29,350 nt of DNA from a virus. A program made the position numbers and the translations under genes. Shown here piece by piece: positions 1 through 6,158 of this stretch (the stretch's first letter is position 1; every line of letters starts with the position of its first letter). The DNA is taken from positions 1 to 29,350 of IMG/VR virus record IMGVR_UViG_3300032173_000471; one strand, given 5' to 3'. Below the pieces are notes generated by a model. It did not search any database. It saw nothing but the letters and a program-made list of their open reading frames with translations, and was not told the origin of the DNA.

Positions 1-231
1 GGTGCTAACCTTTGGGGTGCTAACCTTCGGGGTGCTAACCTTGAGGGTGCTAACCTTGAGGGTGCTAACCTTCGGGGTGCTAACCTTGAGGATGCTAACC
101 TTCGGGGTGCTATCCTTATGGGTGCTAACCTTCGGGGTGCTAACCTTGAGGGTGCTGACCTTGAGGATGCTAACCTTGAGGGTGCTGACCTGACTAAAAC
201 CATAATAGAAATAAAATGGAAGACAATATAA
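1..231 (+). CDS. Pentapeptide-repeat protein, 3' part only
   Basis: The reading frame is open from the first base and ends at TAA 229-231, so the start lies outside the window. About 13 consecutive A(N/D)LXX pentapeptides ([15 protein letters not shown]) are visible, encoded by near-identical 15-bp units, followed by a short tail [12 protein letters not shown]. Pentapeptide proteins form a right-handed quadrilateral beta helix; they are abundant in cyanobacteria, and some (MfpA, Qnr) bind DNA gyrase. The function of this one is unknown. The last 16 bp overlap the next gene. Its repeat units match those of the gene at 1265-1882, so the two are close paralogues or products of a split. The other open frames across the repeat are artefacts of the 15-bp periodicity. 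Confidence 0.8.
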   Translation, partial: GANLWGANLRGANLEGANLEGANLRGANLEDANLRGAILMGANLRGANLEGADLEDANLEGADLTKTIIEIKWKTI

Positions 232-1139
232 CTGGCATCACAATAAAACGTAATAACTTTTATATTGACGGAAAGAAAGAACAATTGGCAGGTAATCATA
301 CCTGGAATACTGTTCAGGCTATAAATGGTGAACGTATTGGTATGAATAAAATCACAGGCAACTTCACTCGTCTGTGGACTATAGAAACACGAGGAGCAGT
401 TTTTGCTGGTTCGCCTTGGGGAAGTAACACACCAGGAGTTGTGAAGATTGATGATGTGCCGTGGAGAAAAGATAAAAGTGGGCGTTTGAATAGTGGATAC
501 TATGATGCTCTGGAGAAAACAGTTAAAGCAGCAGATGAACAAGGTATCACTGTAAGTGTTTGCTTATTTGAAGGAAGTATTGTTCCTTACTTTGGAACTG
601 GTGGTGATTCTTGGAGGTTACATCCCTTCAATGGTATGAAGGATGGACCAAAAGATCCTTCACAAGTTCATAGTAGAGGACCGTGGAATCAGTATCAACG
701 TGCTCATGTAAAAGAGGTTACATCACGACTTGAAAAGTATGATAATGTGATGTATGAGGTGGGTAATGAATTACATCGTGAATCAGTAAAATGGTTTCAA
801 GGTAAAGTGATTGAGTGGGTAAAAAGTTTTACTGATAAACCAGTTGGGGCATCATATGCTCAAGGAATGAAAGCATCGAAAGGTAGAACACAAGATTGGT
901 TAACTAAGATTGATGCTGATTGGATTGCTCCATCTGGCGGAGAAAAAATACCAGGATTCAAAGGACCACAAATACTTGATACTGATCATGCTTGGCCTTT
1001 GTGGTCTAATGTTGCTGGATTACAAAATGCTTGGGATGATGGTAGAAGTGTTTGGGTGATGGATGGATTTAAGGGCACTATGTTGAGAAATCAAGAGAGT
1101 TTGCAACCAGACCGTAACTGGATTAACAGTGTTGTATGA
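216..1139 (+). CDS. Glycoside hydrolase-like protein (TIM-barrel, clan GH-A type)
   Basis: This 307-residue protein has features of a clan GH-A (beta/alpha)8 glycosidase. The segment [14 protein letters not shown] puts an Asn-Glu pair at residues 184-185, where these families carry the acid/base Glu at the end of strand 4. An N-terminal [13 protein letters not shown] segment resembles barrel strand 1, and [11 protein letters not shown] (253-263) resembles the DTDHxWG segment of DUF6298/cellulase-like proteins. There is no signal peptide, which fits a virion or intracellular role, for example cutting host polysaccharide. The start is ATG 216, overlapping the upstream pentapeptide gene by 16 bp; the codons are AT-rich. 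The nucleophile is not certain, so activity is inferred. The family assignment rests on motif recognition only. Confidence 0.62.
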   Translation: MEDNITGITIKRNNFYIDGKKEQLAGNHTWNTVQAINGERIGMNKITGNFTRLWTIETRGAVFAGSPWGSNTPGVVKIDDVPWRKDKSGRLNSGYYDALEKTVKAADEQGITVSVCLFEGSIVPYFGTGGDSWRLHPFNGMKDGPKDPSQVHSRGPWNQYQRAHVKEVTSRLEKYDNVMYEVGNELHRESVKWFQGKVIEWVKSFTDKPVGASYAQGMKASKGRTQDWLTKIDADWIAPSGGEKIPGFKGPQILDTDHAWPLWSNVAGLQNAWDDGRSVWVMDGFKGTMLRNQESLQPDRNWINSVV

Positions 1140-1206
1140 TGTCTCCACAAAATTCAACACAAACCATAGAAGTTTTCATATGATGAGGGCACCTGACGAA
1201 CTGTCC

Positions 1207-1237
1207 ACTCTGCCCCTGACTCTGCCCCACTCTGCCC
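1207..1237. repeat. Tandem ACTCTGCCC repeats upstream of a putative promoter
   Basis: Three direct copies of ACTCTGCCC(C) lie at 1207-1216, 1219-1228 and 1229-1237, in the 125-bp gap between the glycosidase-like gene and the second pentapeptide gene. The last copy abuts a TATAAT hexamer. They could be operator-like sites or a short mutational expansion; nothing else in the gap looks coding. Confidence 0.5.
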
Positions 1238-1243
1238 TATAAT
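1216..1243 (+). promoter_or_regulatory. Putative sigma-70-like promoter for pentapeptide gene
   Basis: A perfect TATAAT at 1238-1243 sits 21 bp before ATG 1265. The best -35 candidate is CTGACT (1216-1221), with a 16-bp spacer and four of six consensus bases. A CA-dinucleotide run (ACACACACAC) follows in the leader. The short leader shows no clear ribosome binding site. Confidence 0.4.
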
Positions 1244-1264
1244 ACACACACACACAGAAACCTG

Positions 1265-1882
1265 ATGAACATCAACGGATACGAAATCAAACCCTTTGCT
1301 AACCTTGAGGGTGCTAACCTTGAGGGTGCTAACCTTGAGGGTGCTAACCTTGAGAATGCTAACCTTGAGGGTGCTAACCTTGAGGGTGCTATCCTTCAGG
1401 GTGCTAACCTTAGGTATGCTAACCTTCGGGGTGCTAACCTTAGGTATGCTAACCTTGAGGGTGCTTACCTTGTGGGTGCTGACCTTCAGGGTGCTATCCT
1501 TCAGGGTGCTAACCTTGAGAATGCTTACCTTGTGGGTGCTGACCTTCAGGGTGCTAACCTTGAGAATGCTTACCTTGTGGGTGCTGACCTTCAGGGTGCT
1601 ATCCTTCAGGGTGCTAACCTTAGGTATGCTAACCTTCGGGGTGCTAACCTTGAGGGTGCTTACCTTGTGGGTGCTGACCTTCAGGGTGCTATCCTTCAGG
1701 GTGCTAACCTTAGGTATGCTAACCTTAGGTATGCTAACCTTAGGTATGCTAACCTTGAGGGTGCTAACGTAACTGGAACCATTCTTGAGAAGAAAGAAGT
1801 TCTTCAAGATGATAAAGACCTCAAGATTAAAGAACTTGAGGAAGAAAATGAGAAACTTAAATCTACACTTAAGGCACTGTAG
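1265..1882 (+). CDS. Pentapeptide-repeat protein with C-terminal coiled coil
   Basis: The 205-residue protein starts MNINGYEIKPF and then has about 31 pentapeptides (residues ~12-167) of the A(N/D/I/Y)LXX type with few deviations. This predicts an unusually regular quadrilateral beta-helix of roughly eight coils. It ends with a charged, heptad-like segment containing KIKELEEENEKLKSTL (residues ~185-202), probably a coiled coil for oligomerisation. Variable positions hold E, R, Q, V and Y, and two longer blocks (YLVGADLQGAILQGANL) recur, showing growth by duplication of multi-unit blocks. The role is unknown; gyrase binding, as in MfpA/Qnr, is one known option for the fold. Open frames in the other registers and on the opposite strand are by-products of the repeat. 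Confidence 0.88.
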   Translation: MNINGYEIKPFANLEGANLEGANLEGANLENANLEGANLEGAILQGANLRYANLRGANLRYANLEGAYLVGADLQGAILQGANLENAYLVGADLQGANLENAYLVGADLQGAILQGANLRYANLRGANLEGAYLVGADLQGAILQGANLRYANLRYANLRYANLEGANVTGTILEKKEVLQDDKDLKIKELEEENEKLKSTLKAL

Positions 1883-1998
1883 AGGGCCAAGGCGAAACCC
1901 ACGAAATCTACGCCAGGCAACTTTACCACTACTTGGCAGGCACCTATGATCACCTTGTGCTCAAAGATAAGCGAGACGATGATGAAACCGAAGACTAG
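1873..1998 (+). pseudogene. Coding-like 3' remnant of an unknown gene
   Basis: Frame 1 is open from 1873 to the TAG at 1996-1998 and encodes GETHEIYARQLYHYLAGTYD and then HLVLKDKRDDDETED. It has a natural amino-acid mix and GC-richer codons than its surroundings, but no ATG, GTG or suitable upstream start. It begins where the pentapeptide gene ends (TAG 1880-1882), one frame back. It is probably the surviving 3' end of a backbone gene truncated when the AT-rich upstream cassette arrived. A -1 extension of the pentapeptide protein is the alternative, but I see no slippery heptamer. Confidence 0.45.
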
Positions 1999-2018
1999 AG
2001 TCATTCTGGAGATGGCGA

Positions 2019-2372
2019 ATGATTGAAAAATACTCACACATTCATTCAATCTGGCAAGCAGAAGCAGATGCTTGTCGTGCTGATATGATTGCGAGAGGTC
2101 TAGACCCTGATGCAAAACCACCTGGAAAGTTCATCAAACTTTACGCTATTCGAGAAGGTGATAAGTTTAGACTTCCTACTAGAAAACTACTTGATACAGA
2201 CTGGAGATGCTGGTGGTGGAACTCAACAGATAAGTATTGGGAATATAAGTTTCGGATAATGGTTGGAGACTCTGCTCTTGATGAAGAGGATTATATTATA
2301 GAACCATATGAACGAAGTGGTTTTGATATGGATTCTCAATCTTGGATATATCGCAATGATTCTGCTTTGTGA
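2019..2372 (+). CDS. Hypothetical protein, Trp/Tyr-rich
   Basis: This 117-residue protein is not recognised. ATG 2019 follows CTGGAGATGG, whose GGAG makes a good ribosome binding site about 7 nt upstream. The N-terminus (SIWQAEADACRADMIARGLD) is predicted helical. The centre has a WRCWWWNSTDKYWEYKF cluster of aromatics suggestive of a small beta-sheet domain, and the C-terminal third is acidic. There is no signal or membrane segment. It shares the AT-rich codon use of the first 2.9 kb and may belong to the same acquired block. Confidence 0.6.
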   Translation: MIEKYSHIHSIWQAEADACRADMIARGLDPDAKPPGKFIKLYAIREGDKFRLPTRKLLDTDWRCWWWNSTDKYWEYKFRIMVGDSALDEEDYIIEPYERSGFDMDSQSWIYRNDSAL

Positions 2373-2473
2373 TTGATTGGGAAGGGCATTACTCATTTTA
2401 TTCCTTATATTGATGACTGCCCCCCTTTAATTTTATGCGCCCCTCTTGATTTTGATAAACTTACTGAAAAACT

Positions 2474-2695
2474 ATGATTAACAAACAAATCGCAGAAGAA
2501 CTCTTGAGTGTTCTGTGTAATAGTGAAAATCACAATCCTGCTCTAGCGCTCAAAGAAACTCTTGAAAAACTACGGGAACTTATGACTGGTAGTGCTCTTA
2601 ACTGGGAAGAAGAACAAGGCATGATGTATGAATTTGGTTGGATTGATTGTCTCAGACAGATTGATGCGGTATGTGATGAACTGGGGGTTTTATGA
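2474..2695 (+). CDS. Small hypothetical helical protein
   Basis: This 73-residue protein is predicted to be almost wholly helical: MINKQIAEELLSVL, then ALKETLEKLRELM, then EEEQGMMYEFGWIDCLRQID. It is acidic, with no known motif and no membrane segment. The stop codon overlaps the next start as ATGA, so the two genes are probably translationally coupled. The 100-bp gap in front is AT-rich with short C runs and no convincing promoter. Function unknown. Confidence 0.6.
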   Translation: MINKQIAEELLSVLCNSENHNPALALKETLEKLRELMTGSALNWEEEQGMMYEFGWIDCLRQIDAVCDELGVL

Positions 2696-2892
2696 CTAAA
2701 CTCTGTCAAGATTGTAAATGGTGCCTTAAAGGTGGGGTTAATCTTTCTTGGGATAGAACTTACTCGGATACTTGCATACGGCCTAACAATATAAATCCTG
2801 TAACAGCGGAGGCAAATAATTACTCTTGTAGATATGAAAGGATACACAGTTATCTTTGTGGTCAAGAGGCAAAGTATTGGGAGGCGAAATGA
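2692..2892 (+). CDS. Small cysteine-rich protein, possible zinc binder
   Basis: The 66 residues contain CQDCKWC near the N-terminus and further cysteines at TC, SCR and LCGQ. This makes six to seven cysteines in a short chain and suggests a zinc-ribbon-like knuckle. The start ATG 2692 overlaps the preceding stop by 4 bp, indicating coupling. It is the last gene with AT-rich composition; base use changes immediately after it. The function is unknown, and small Cys-pair proteins of this type are common unannotated phage accessory genes. Confidence 0.6.
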   Translation: MTKLCQDCKWCLKGGVNLSWDRTYSDTCIRPNNINPVTAEANNYSCRYERIHSYLCGQEAKYWEAK

Positions 2893-2899
2893 AAACACC

Positions 2900-3376
2900 A
2901 TGCAAGATACCCCCTATGACATCAAGATTGTCTTCAACAACCTGGACGACAACCTGAAGAACAGCATCCGACAGCTGTGGCATACTGACGGCACCGTATT
3001 TGAACCGGAGGCAACCAATCGTCTCAGCGGCGTCGTTGCCGTGAGAACAAAGGGTAATATAGTCGTATCAGTTAGCACTGTAAAACTGGCTCAGTGTGGC
3101 ACCTACGGCCTATACTACTTGTTTTCTACATCTACCGCAAAATCGGAACAAAACCGTCAAATTCCCTCCCAACACAATCTACTCAGAGTAACTATTGACT
3201 ACTTGAGGGACCTGCCAGCCGACCCTAAACCAAGGGGCCTTATGGCATCGCTTGAGAACCGAAAAATTACCCCAAAAATAGCAGCCAGACTGGGCGGAAT
3301 GAACTACCTGGGGATCGGACCCAGGGGCGACCACATAGTGTATGTGAACTTTGACGGGTCATACCTAAGTACATAA
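2900..3376 (+). CDS. Hypothetical protein, possibly GNAT-like
   Basis: Starting at ATG 2900 gives MQDTPYDIKIVFNNLDDNL and 158 residues. An earlier in-frame start at 2834 would overlap the previous gene by 59 bp and adds residues with no coding character, so I prefer 2900; GGGAGG at 2879-2884 is somewhat far upstream. The alternation of strands and helices (VVAVRTKGNIVVSVSTVKL, then LLRVTIDYLRDL, then LENRKITPKIAARLGG) is vaguely like a GNAT acetyltransferase fold, but I cannot see a clear acetyl-CoA loop. It marks the start of the GC-richer part of the window and is followed 3 bp later by the desaturase. Confidence 0.55.
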   Translation: MQDTPYDIKIVFNNLDDNLKNSIRQLWHTDGTVFEPEATNRLSGVVAVRTKGNIVVSVSTVKLAQCGTYGLYYLFSTSTAKSEQNRQIPSQHNLLRVTIDYLRDLPADPKPRGLMASLENRKITPKIAARLGGMNYLGIGPRGDHIVYVNFDGSYLST

Positions 3377-3379
3377 CCA

Positions 3380-4153
3380 ATGGCCATTAAGACTCAGCAA
3401 CCTTTGCTCACCCCGTACCAACAAACTTTGGGAGTAGTGTGGGGAAACTTGCTTCTGTTCAGTATCTCTACGATTTGGTTCCATCAGTGGTTCCTTATTC
3501 CGCTAGCATTTGTCGGACTGCACGTTTTTTGCGTGATGTCAGAGTCTTCTCTCCACCGTTATTATTCTCATCGCACCTACGAAACTGGGGCAACGGGGAG
3601 GGTGATACTAAGGTTGTTTGCCCTATTGGCTGGGCAGGGGGCAATTCTCAGTTGGACCACGGTTCACAGGACCCACCATGCAAATGAGGATGGCCCTGAA
3701 GACCCCCATTCCCCAGCCTATGTCCCGTGGTGGAGAATTCTGACTGGTTTGTACACAGGGAAGTATAAGAAGACTTTGGTAACAGACTTGCTTAGGGGAC
3801 CAGACCGGGACTACCTGCTGTGGGAGAACAACAACTATTGGTTGCTTTGGGTTGTTGTTTGGGTGGGTACTTTTCTGTTAAGTCCGTACTTATTCTACTT
3901 CATTGTAAGTGGATCAGCAATGTGGTACTTGGCCAATACTTCAGTCAACATATTCCTACATACAAACTTTATTGGAACCAAAGACTATGCGGAAACCGTG
4001 GCTACCAACAGCGTCACTATGCATGTACTGACTGGTATAGGCTACCACAATAATCATCACAAGTACCCCTCCAGCTACGACATTGGCCTAGGGAAGCGCT
4101 TTGATCTCGTTGGCTGGACAATTCGTAATTTCCTTAGACTTGAAGCCGGTTGA
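3380..4153 (+). CDS. Fatty acid desaturase (delta-9, DesC-like)
   Basis: This 257-residue membrane di-iron desaturase shows all three histidine boxes of the acyl-CoA/acyl-lipid desaturase family: HRYYSH (59-64), HRTHH (96-100) and HNNHH (223-227). Hydrophobic spans lie around residues 18-50, 72-92 and 150-190, fitting a four-helix membrane enzyme with catalytic loops in the cytoplasm. It would introduce a cis double bond into acyl chains of membrane lipids, using reduced ferredoxin in a cyanobacterial host. At 257 residues it is slightly short for the family but complete. Desaturases are known auxiliary metabolic genes of cyanophages. Delta-9 specificity is inferred from overall resemblance. 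The gene follows the previous one by 3 bp and its stop overlaps a promoter -35 box. Confidence 0.92.
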   Translation: MAIKTQQPLLTPYQQTLGVVWGNLLLFSISTIWFHQWFLIPLAFVGLHVFCVMSESSLHRYYSHRTYETGATGRVILRLFALLAGQGAILSWTTVHRTHHANEDGPEDPHSPAYVPWWRILTGLYTGKYKKTLVTDLLRGPDRDYLLWENNNYWLLWVVVWVGTFLLSPYLFYFIVSGSAMWYLANTSVNIFLHTNFIGTKDYAETVATNSVTMHVLTGIGYHNNHHKYPSSYDIGLGKRFDLVGWTIRNFLRLEAG

Positions 4154-4178
4154 CGGGCACTGGTCAAGGTGATACAAT
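4150..4178 (+). promoter_or_regulatory. Sigma-70-like promoter
   Basis: TTGACG (4150-4155) and TACAAT (4173-4178) are separated by exactly 17 bp. The -35 box overlaps the stop codon of the desaturase gene. It would start transcription of the 59-residue protein, RNA ligase and alarmone hydrolase genes. The same architecture recurs at 6105-6133. Confidence 0.65.
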
Positions 4179-4199
4179 AAGTTCGTAAACAAACCGCTA

Positions 4200-4215
4200 C
4201 CCCCCCCCTCCCCCC
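4200..4215. repeat. C-rich homopolymer tract before a start codon
   Basis: Nine C, one T and six C lie 2 bp upstream of ATG 4218, occupying the place of a ribosome binding site. No purine-rich Shine-Dalgarno sequence is available for that gene. Tract length could vary by slippage or be a sequencing artefact. Confidence 0.6.
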
Positions 4216-4217
4216 AC

Positions 4218-4397
4218 ATGCCCGAACACTTCACCGTAGACATGGTTAAAGCCGTAGTCATCTTGACCAAGGCAGCCTACAAGAATGAGGGCGTAGCCCC
4301 CAGTGACCAACTTTATACTCGCGGGTATCTTGACGGTCAAAGAGCCCTCGCATTAGACACCCTGAGCGCACTGGGCCTCGATAACCTAGGTAACTGA
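4218..4397 (+). CDS. Small hypothetical protein (59 aa)
   Basis: ATG 4218 to TGA 4395-4397 encodes MPEHFTVDMVKAVVILTKAA and ends in TLSALGLDNLGN. The codon use matches the surrounding GC-richer genes and the composition is that of a soluble helical protein, so I regard it as real despite its size. Downstream of the promoter at 4150 it is the first gene of the unit. It has no Shine-Dalgarno sequence because a C tract precedes it, so initiation may be leaderless or weak. The stop sits 16 bp before the RNA ligase ATG. Function unknown. Confidence 0.6.
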   Translation: MPEHFTVDMVKAVVILTKAAYKNEGVAPSDQLYTRGYLDGQRALALDTLSALGLDNLGN

Positions 4398-4413
4398 TTT
4401 GCTGGACAAAGAG

Positions 4414-5049
4414 ATGGGAAACTACACCAAATACCCTCGCACCTCCCATCTCCCTTGGTCCGAGGCTCTGACCTCAGACGATAAGCTTTGCCCCAACGTT
4501 TCCCACTTTGTCGGCAAGCAGGTTGTTGTCACTGAGAAGATGGATGGGGAAAATACAACCATGTATTGTGACCATATTCATGCCCGAAGCATTGACTCTA
4601 AAGGTGGGGAAGATAGGGCGTGGGTTAAGCAACTTTGGTCCGGTATTCGTATGGACATCCCGGAAGGGTGGCGTATCTGTGGTGAGAACCTTTGGGCCTG
4701 CCACAGTGTTCATTATACCGAGTTAAAATCGTACTTTTACGGGTTTAGCGTTTGGGACGATTACAACAATGCTCTCTCTTGGGGTGACACCCTGGAATAC
4801 TTCGAAATGCTAGGTATTTGCCCTGTCCCTGTGATATACTTTGGTATCTGGAACGAGATTGCTATTCGCAATCTTGCAGACAGCATGGACCTTAACGGGG
4901 CGGAAGGATATGTGGTTCGCCTTGCCGACTCATTTCACTACGACAACTTCAGCACTTCGGTTGCAAAATTCGTCCGAAAAAACCACGTTCAAACCGACAA
5001 GCACTGGCGCACCCAGGCATTTGTCCCCAATTTACTTTGCCACCGATAA
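4414..5049 (+). CDS. RNA ligase (Rnl2-like nucleotidyltransferase)
   Basis: With ATG 4414 the protein has 211 residues. Motif I is EKMDGENTTMY, placing the adenylated lysine at K42 of KMDG. The segment RICGENLWACHSVHY, then the YFYGFSVWDD strand, motif IV EGYVVRL and motif V KFVRKNHVQTD follow in the order seen in phage RNA ligase family proteins (PF09414). It would seal 3'-OH/5'-phosphate RNA ends with ATP, as in repair of tRNAs cut by host anticodon nucleases. An in-frame TTG at 4399 could add five residues; the family usually begins close to the YPRTxHLPWS segment, so ATG is preferred. The last residues (QAFVPN) recur in a remnant at 5523-5560. Confidence 0.85.
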   Translation: MGNYTKYPRTSHLPWSEALTSDDKLCPNVSHFVGKQVVVTEKMDGENTTMYCDHIHARSIDSKGGEDRAWVKQLWSGIRMDIPEGWRICGENLWACHSVHYTELKSYFYGFSVWDDYNNALSWGDTLEYFEMLGICPVPVIYFGIWNEIAIRNLADSMDLNGAEGYVVRLADSFHYDNFSTSVAKFVRKNHVQTDKHWRTQAFVPNLLCHR

Positions 5050-5051
5050 CA

Positions 5052-5498
5052 ATGAACAAAGGCGAACTTCTAAACAAAATGCTGGTGCTGGCAACCAATG
5101 CCCACGCTGGTCAATACGATAAGGGCGGAAAACCCTACATCCTCCACCCCTTGAAGGTGATGCATTACCTGAAAAGCGAAGACGAGGAACTGCAATGCAT
5201 TGCTCTCGGTCACGATGTAATTGAGGATACGAAAGTCACTTATGTTCAACTTCGAGAGTTGGGTATTACCGACCGCATTATCGAGGGAATTCGAGCACTA
5301 ACCAAGATCCCTGGAGAAACCTACGATGAGTACAAGGAGCGGGTGTTTGCCAACGAGGATGCAATGCGTGTGAAAATGGCGGACTTACGCCATAACACCG
5401 ACATCCGTCGTCTGAAAGGCGTCACGGAAAAAGACATTGCCCGTGTTGCTAAGTACCACATGTTTTACCTTGAGATTCAGGGGAAACTGCTACAATAG
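5052..5498 (+). CDS. HD-domain (p)ppGpp hydrolase-like protein (SpoT/MESH1 type)
   Basis: Starting at ATG 5052 the 148-residue protein is a single HD domain of the RelA/SpoT hydrolase or MESH1 class. Visible metal and catalytic residues are H18 (AHAGQYDKGG), H32 in YILHPL, the HD pair H54-D55 followed by E58-D59 (HDVIEDT), and KMADLRHN at 108-115. It lacks the synthetase, TGS and ACT domains of full-length RSH enzymes, so it should only degrade alarmones, by removing the 3'-pyrophosphate. A TTG at 5037 is a worse start. It sits directly after the RNA ligase gene with no promoter of its own. Substrate assignment is by family; related HD proteins may act on other nucleotides such as NADPH. Confidence 0.85.
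   Translation: MNKGELLNKMLVLATNAHAGQYDKGGKPYILHPLKVMHYLKSEDEELQCIALGHDVIEDTKVTYVQLRELGITDRIIEGIRALTKIPGETYDEYKERVFANEDAMRVKMADLRHNTDIRRLKGVTEKDIARVAKYHMFYLEIQGKLLQ
5470..5496 (+). promoter_or_regulatory. Weak promoter candidate inside a 3' coding end
   Basis: TACAAT (5491-5496) lies in the last codons of the hydrolase gene with TTGAGA (5470-5475) 15 bp upstream. The -10 region is part of a 22-bp sequence repeated exactly at 6121-6142, where it belongs to a better promoter. It would drive the methyltransferase at 5564. Confidence 0.35.
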
Positions 5499-5505
5499 CA
5501 TCATG
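5484..5505 (+). repeat. 22-bp direct repeat, copy 1
   Basis: These 22 bp, core CTGCTACAATAGCATCATG, are identical to 6121-6142. Here they cover the hydrolase stop codon and end in an ATG at 5503. The two copies bracket the methyltransferase gene. Confidence 0.85.
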
Positions 5506-5522
5506 AAAAATAACACTGCTGC

Positions 5523-5560
5523 CCCAGGCGTTTGTCCCCAATCACCCCCATCAACCTTAA
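5523..5560 (+). pseudogene. Duplicated 3' end of an RNA ligase-like gene
   Basis: The 20 bp at 5523-5542 match 5012-5031, inside the 3' end of the RNA ligase gene, with one mismatch. Read in the ligase frame, this copy gives QAFVPNHPHQP and a TAA at 5558-5560, compared with QAFVPNLLCHR and a stop in the intact gene. It is best read as the tail of a second ligase-like gene that has been lost or was left by recombination, and it lies directly before the methyltransferase start. Confidence 0.5.
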
Positions 5561-5563
5561 CAC

Positions 5564-6097
5564 ATGGACAAGGAAATAGGTAAGTCCTCCAGGGCCTTTT
5601 GCCCACCGAGCAACTCCCCTGAAAAGGATATCGTCATGACCCCTGAGTGGTTGGCCATAGACATTATCAATCATTTTTCTCCTGAAGGTTTTATGTTGGA
5701 CCCGTGTAGGGGGGAGGGGGCTTTCTTCAACAACTATGGAACCGACCACAAGGACTGGTGTGAACTTTCTGAGGGTAGGGACTTCTTCTCCTACACCAAG
5801 AAAGTTGACTGGATTATTACAAACCCACCTTGGTCTAAGATGCAAAAGTTCTTAGTCCACGCTATGGATATTTCTGACAATATTGTTTTCTTAACCACGA
5901 TAAACCACTACACCACTAAGAAAAGAATCCGTGACATGGTGGGTATGGGGTTTGGCATGGCAGAGATATACTGTGTTCCAACCCCTGAAAAACCTTGGCC
6001 CCAGTTGGGATTTCAACTAGCGGCAATACATACTAAACGTGGGCACCAAGGTGGAATAAAAACATCATTTAGTTCTCAACTGCCGCTGCCCCAGTAA
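5564..6097 (+). CDS. N6-adenine DNA methyltransferase-like protein
   Basis: The 177-residue protein has an AdoMet-binding motif I (LDPCRGEGAFF, 45-55) and catalytic motif IV NPPW (87-90, within DWIITNPPWSKMQ), the combination seen in amino-methyltransferases acting on adenine. It is short, and no target-recognition domain is obvious, so it may be a stand-alone phage Dam-like enzyme or act on another substrate. DNA methylation would protect phage DNA from host restriction. ATG 5564 follows a CA-rich leader with no strong ribosome binding site. The gene is flanked by the two copies of the 22-bp repeat, hinting that it moved as a cassette. Confidence 0.75.
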   Translation: MDKEIGKSSRAFCPPSNSPEKDIVMTPEWLAIDIINHFSPEGFMLDPCRGEGAFFNNYGTDHKDWCELSEGRDFFSYTKKVDWIITNPPWSKMQKFLVHAMDISDNIVFLTTINHYTTKKRIRDMVGMGFGMAEIYCVPTPEKPWPQLGFQLAAIHTKRGHQGGIKTSFSSQLPLPQ

Positions 6098-6104
6098 GCC
6101 ACCC

Positions 6105-6133
6105 TTGACTTACCTGCGGCAAACTGCTACAAT
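6105..6133 (+). promoter_or_regulatory. Sigma-70-like promoter
   Basis: TTGACT (6105-6110) and TACAAT (6128-6133) are spaced by 17 bp, close to the ideal bacterial housekeeping promoter. It lies in the gap after the methyltransferase gene and would drive the phosphoesterase and following small genes. Confidence 0.72.
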
Positions 6134-6142
6134 AGCATCATG
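6121..6142 (+). repeat. 22-bp direct repeat, copy 2
   Basis: This sequence is identical to 5484-5505 and contains the TACAAT -10 box plus an ATG at 6140. That ATG opens only a 29-codon frame (MFLGIDNGDT...), not the phosphoesterase. Confidence 0.85.
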
Positions 6143-6158
6143 TTTCTTGGGATTGATA

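Noticed and set aside
1-1770. CRISPR-like or minisatellite array
   Set aside because: The 15-bp units have no spacers and keep a protein pattern, so they are coding repeats.
1154-1807. Long antisense frame with [10 protein letters not shown] repeats, and the + frame [10 protein letters not shown] repeats
   Set aside because: Both are read-throughs of the 15-bp pentapeptide repeat in other registers. A 15-bp unit without stops leaves several frames open. Only the A(N/D)LXX frame has a non-repeat N- and C-terminus of normal composition.
5503-5583. 26-codon frame starting at the ATG of the first 22-bp repeat
   Set aside because: It has no Shine-Dalgarno sequence, overlaps the methyltransferase start and is Pro-rich read-through of the ligase remnant in another frame.
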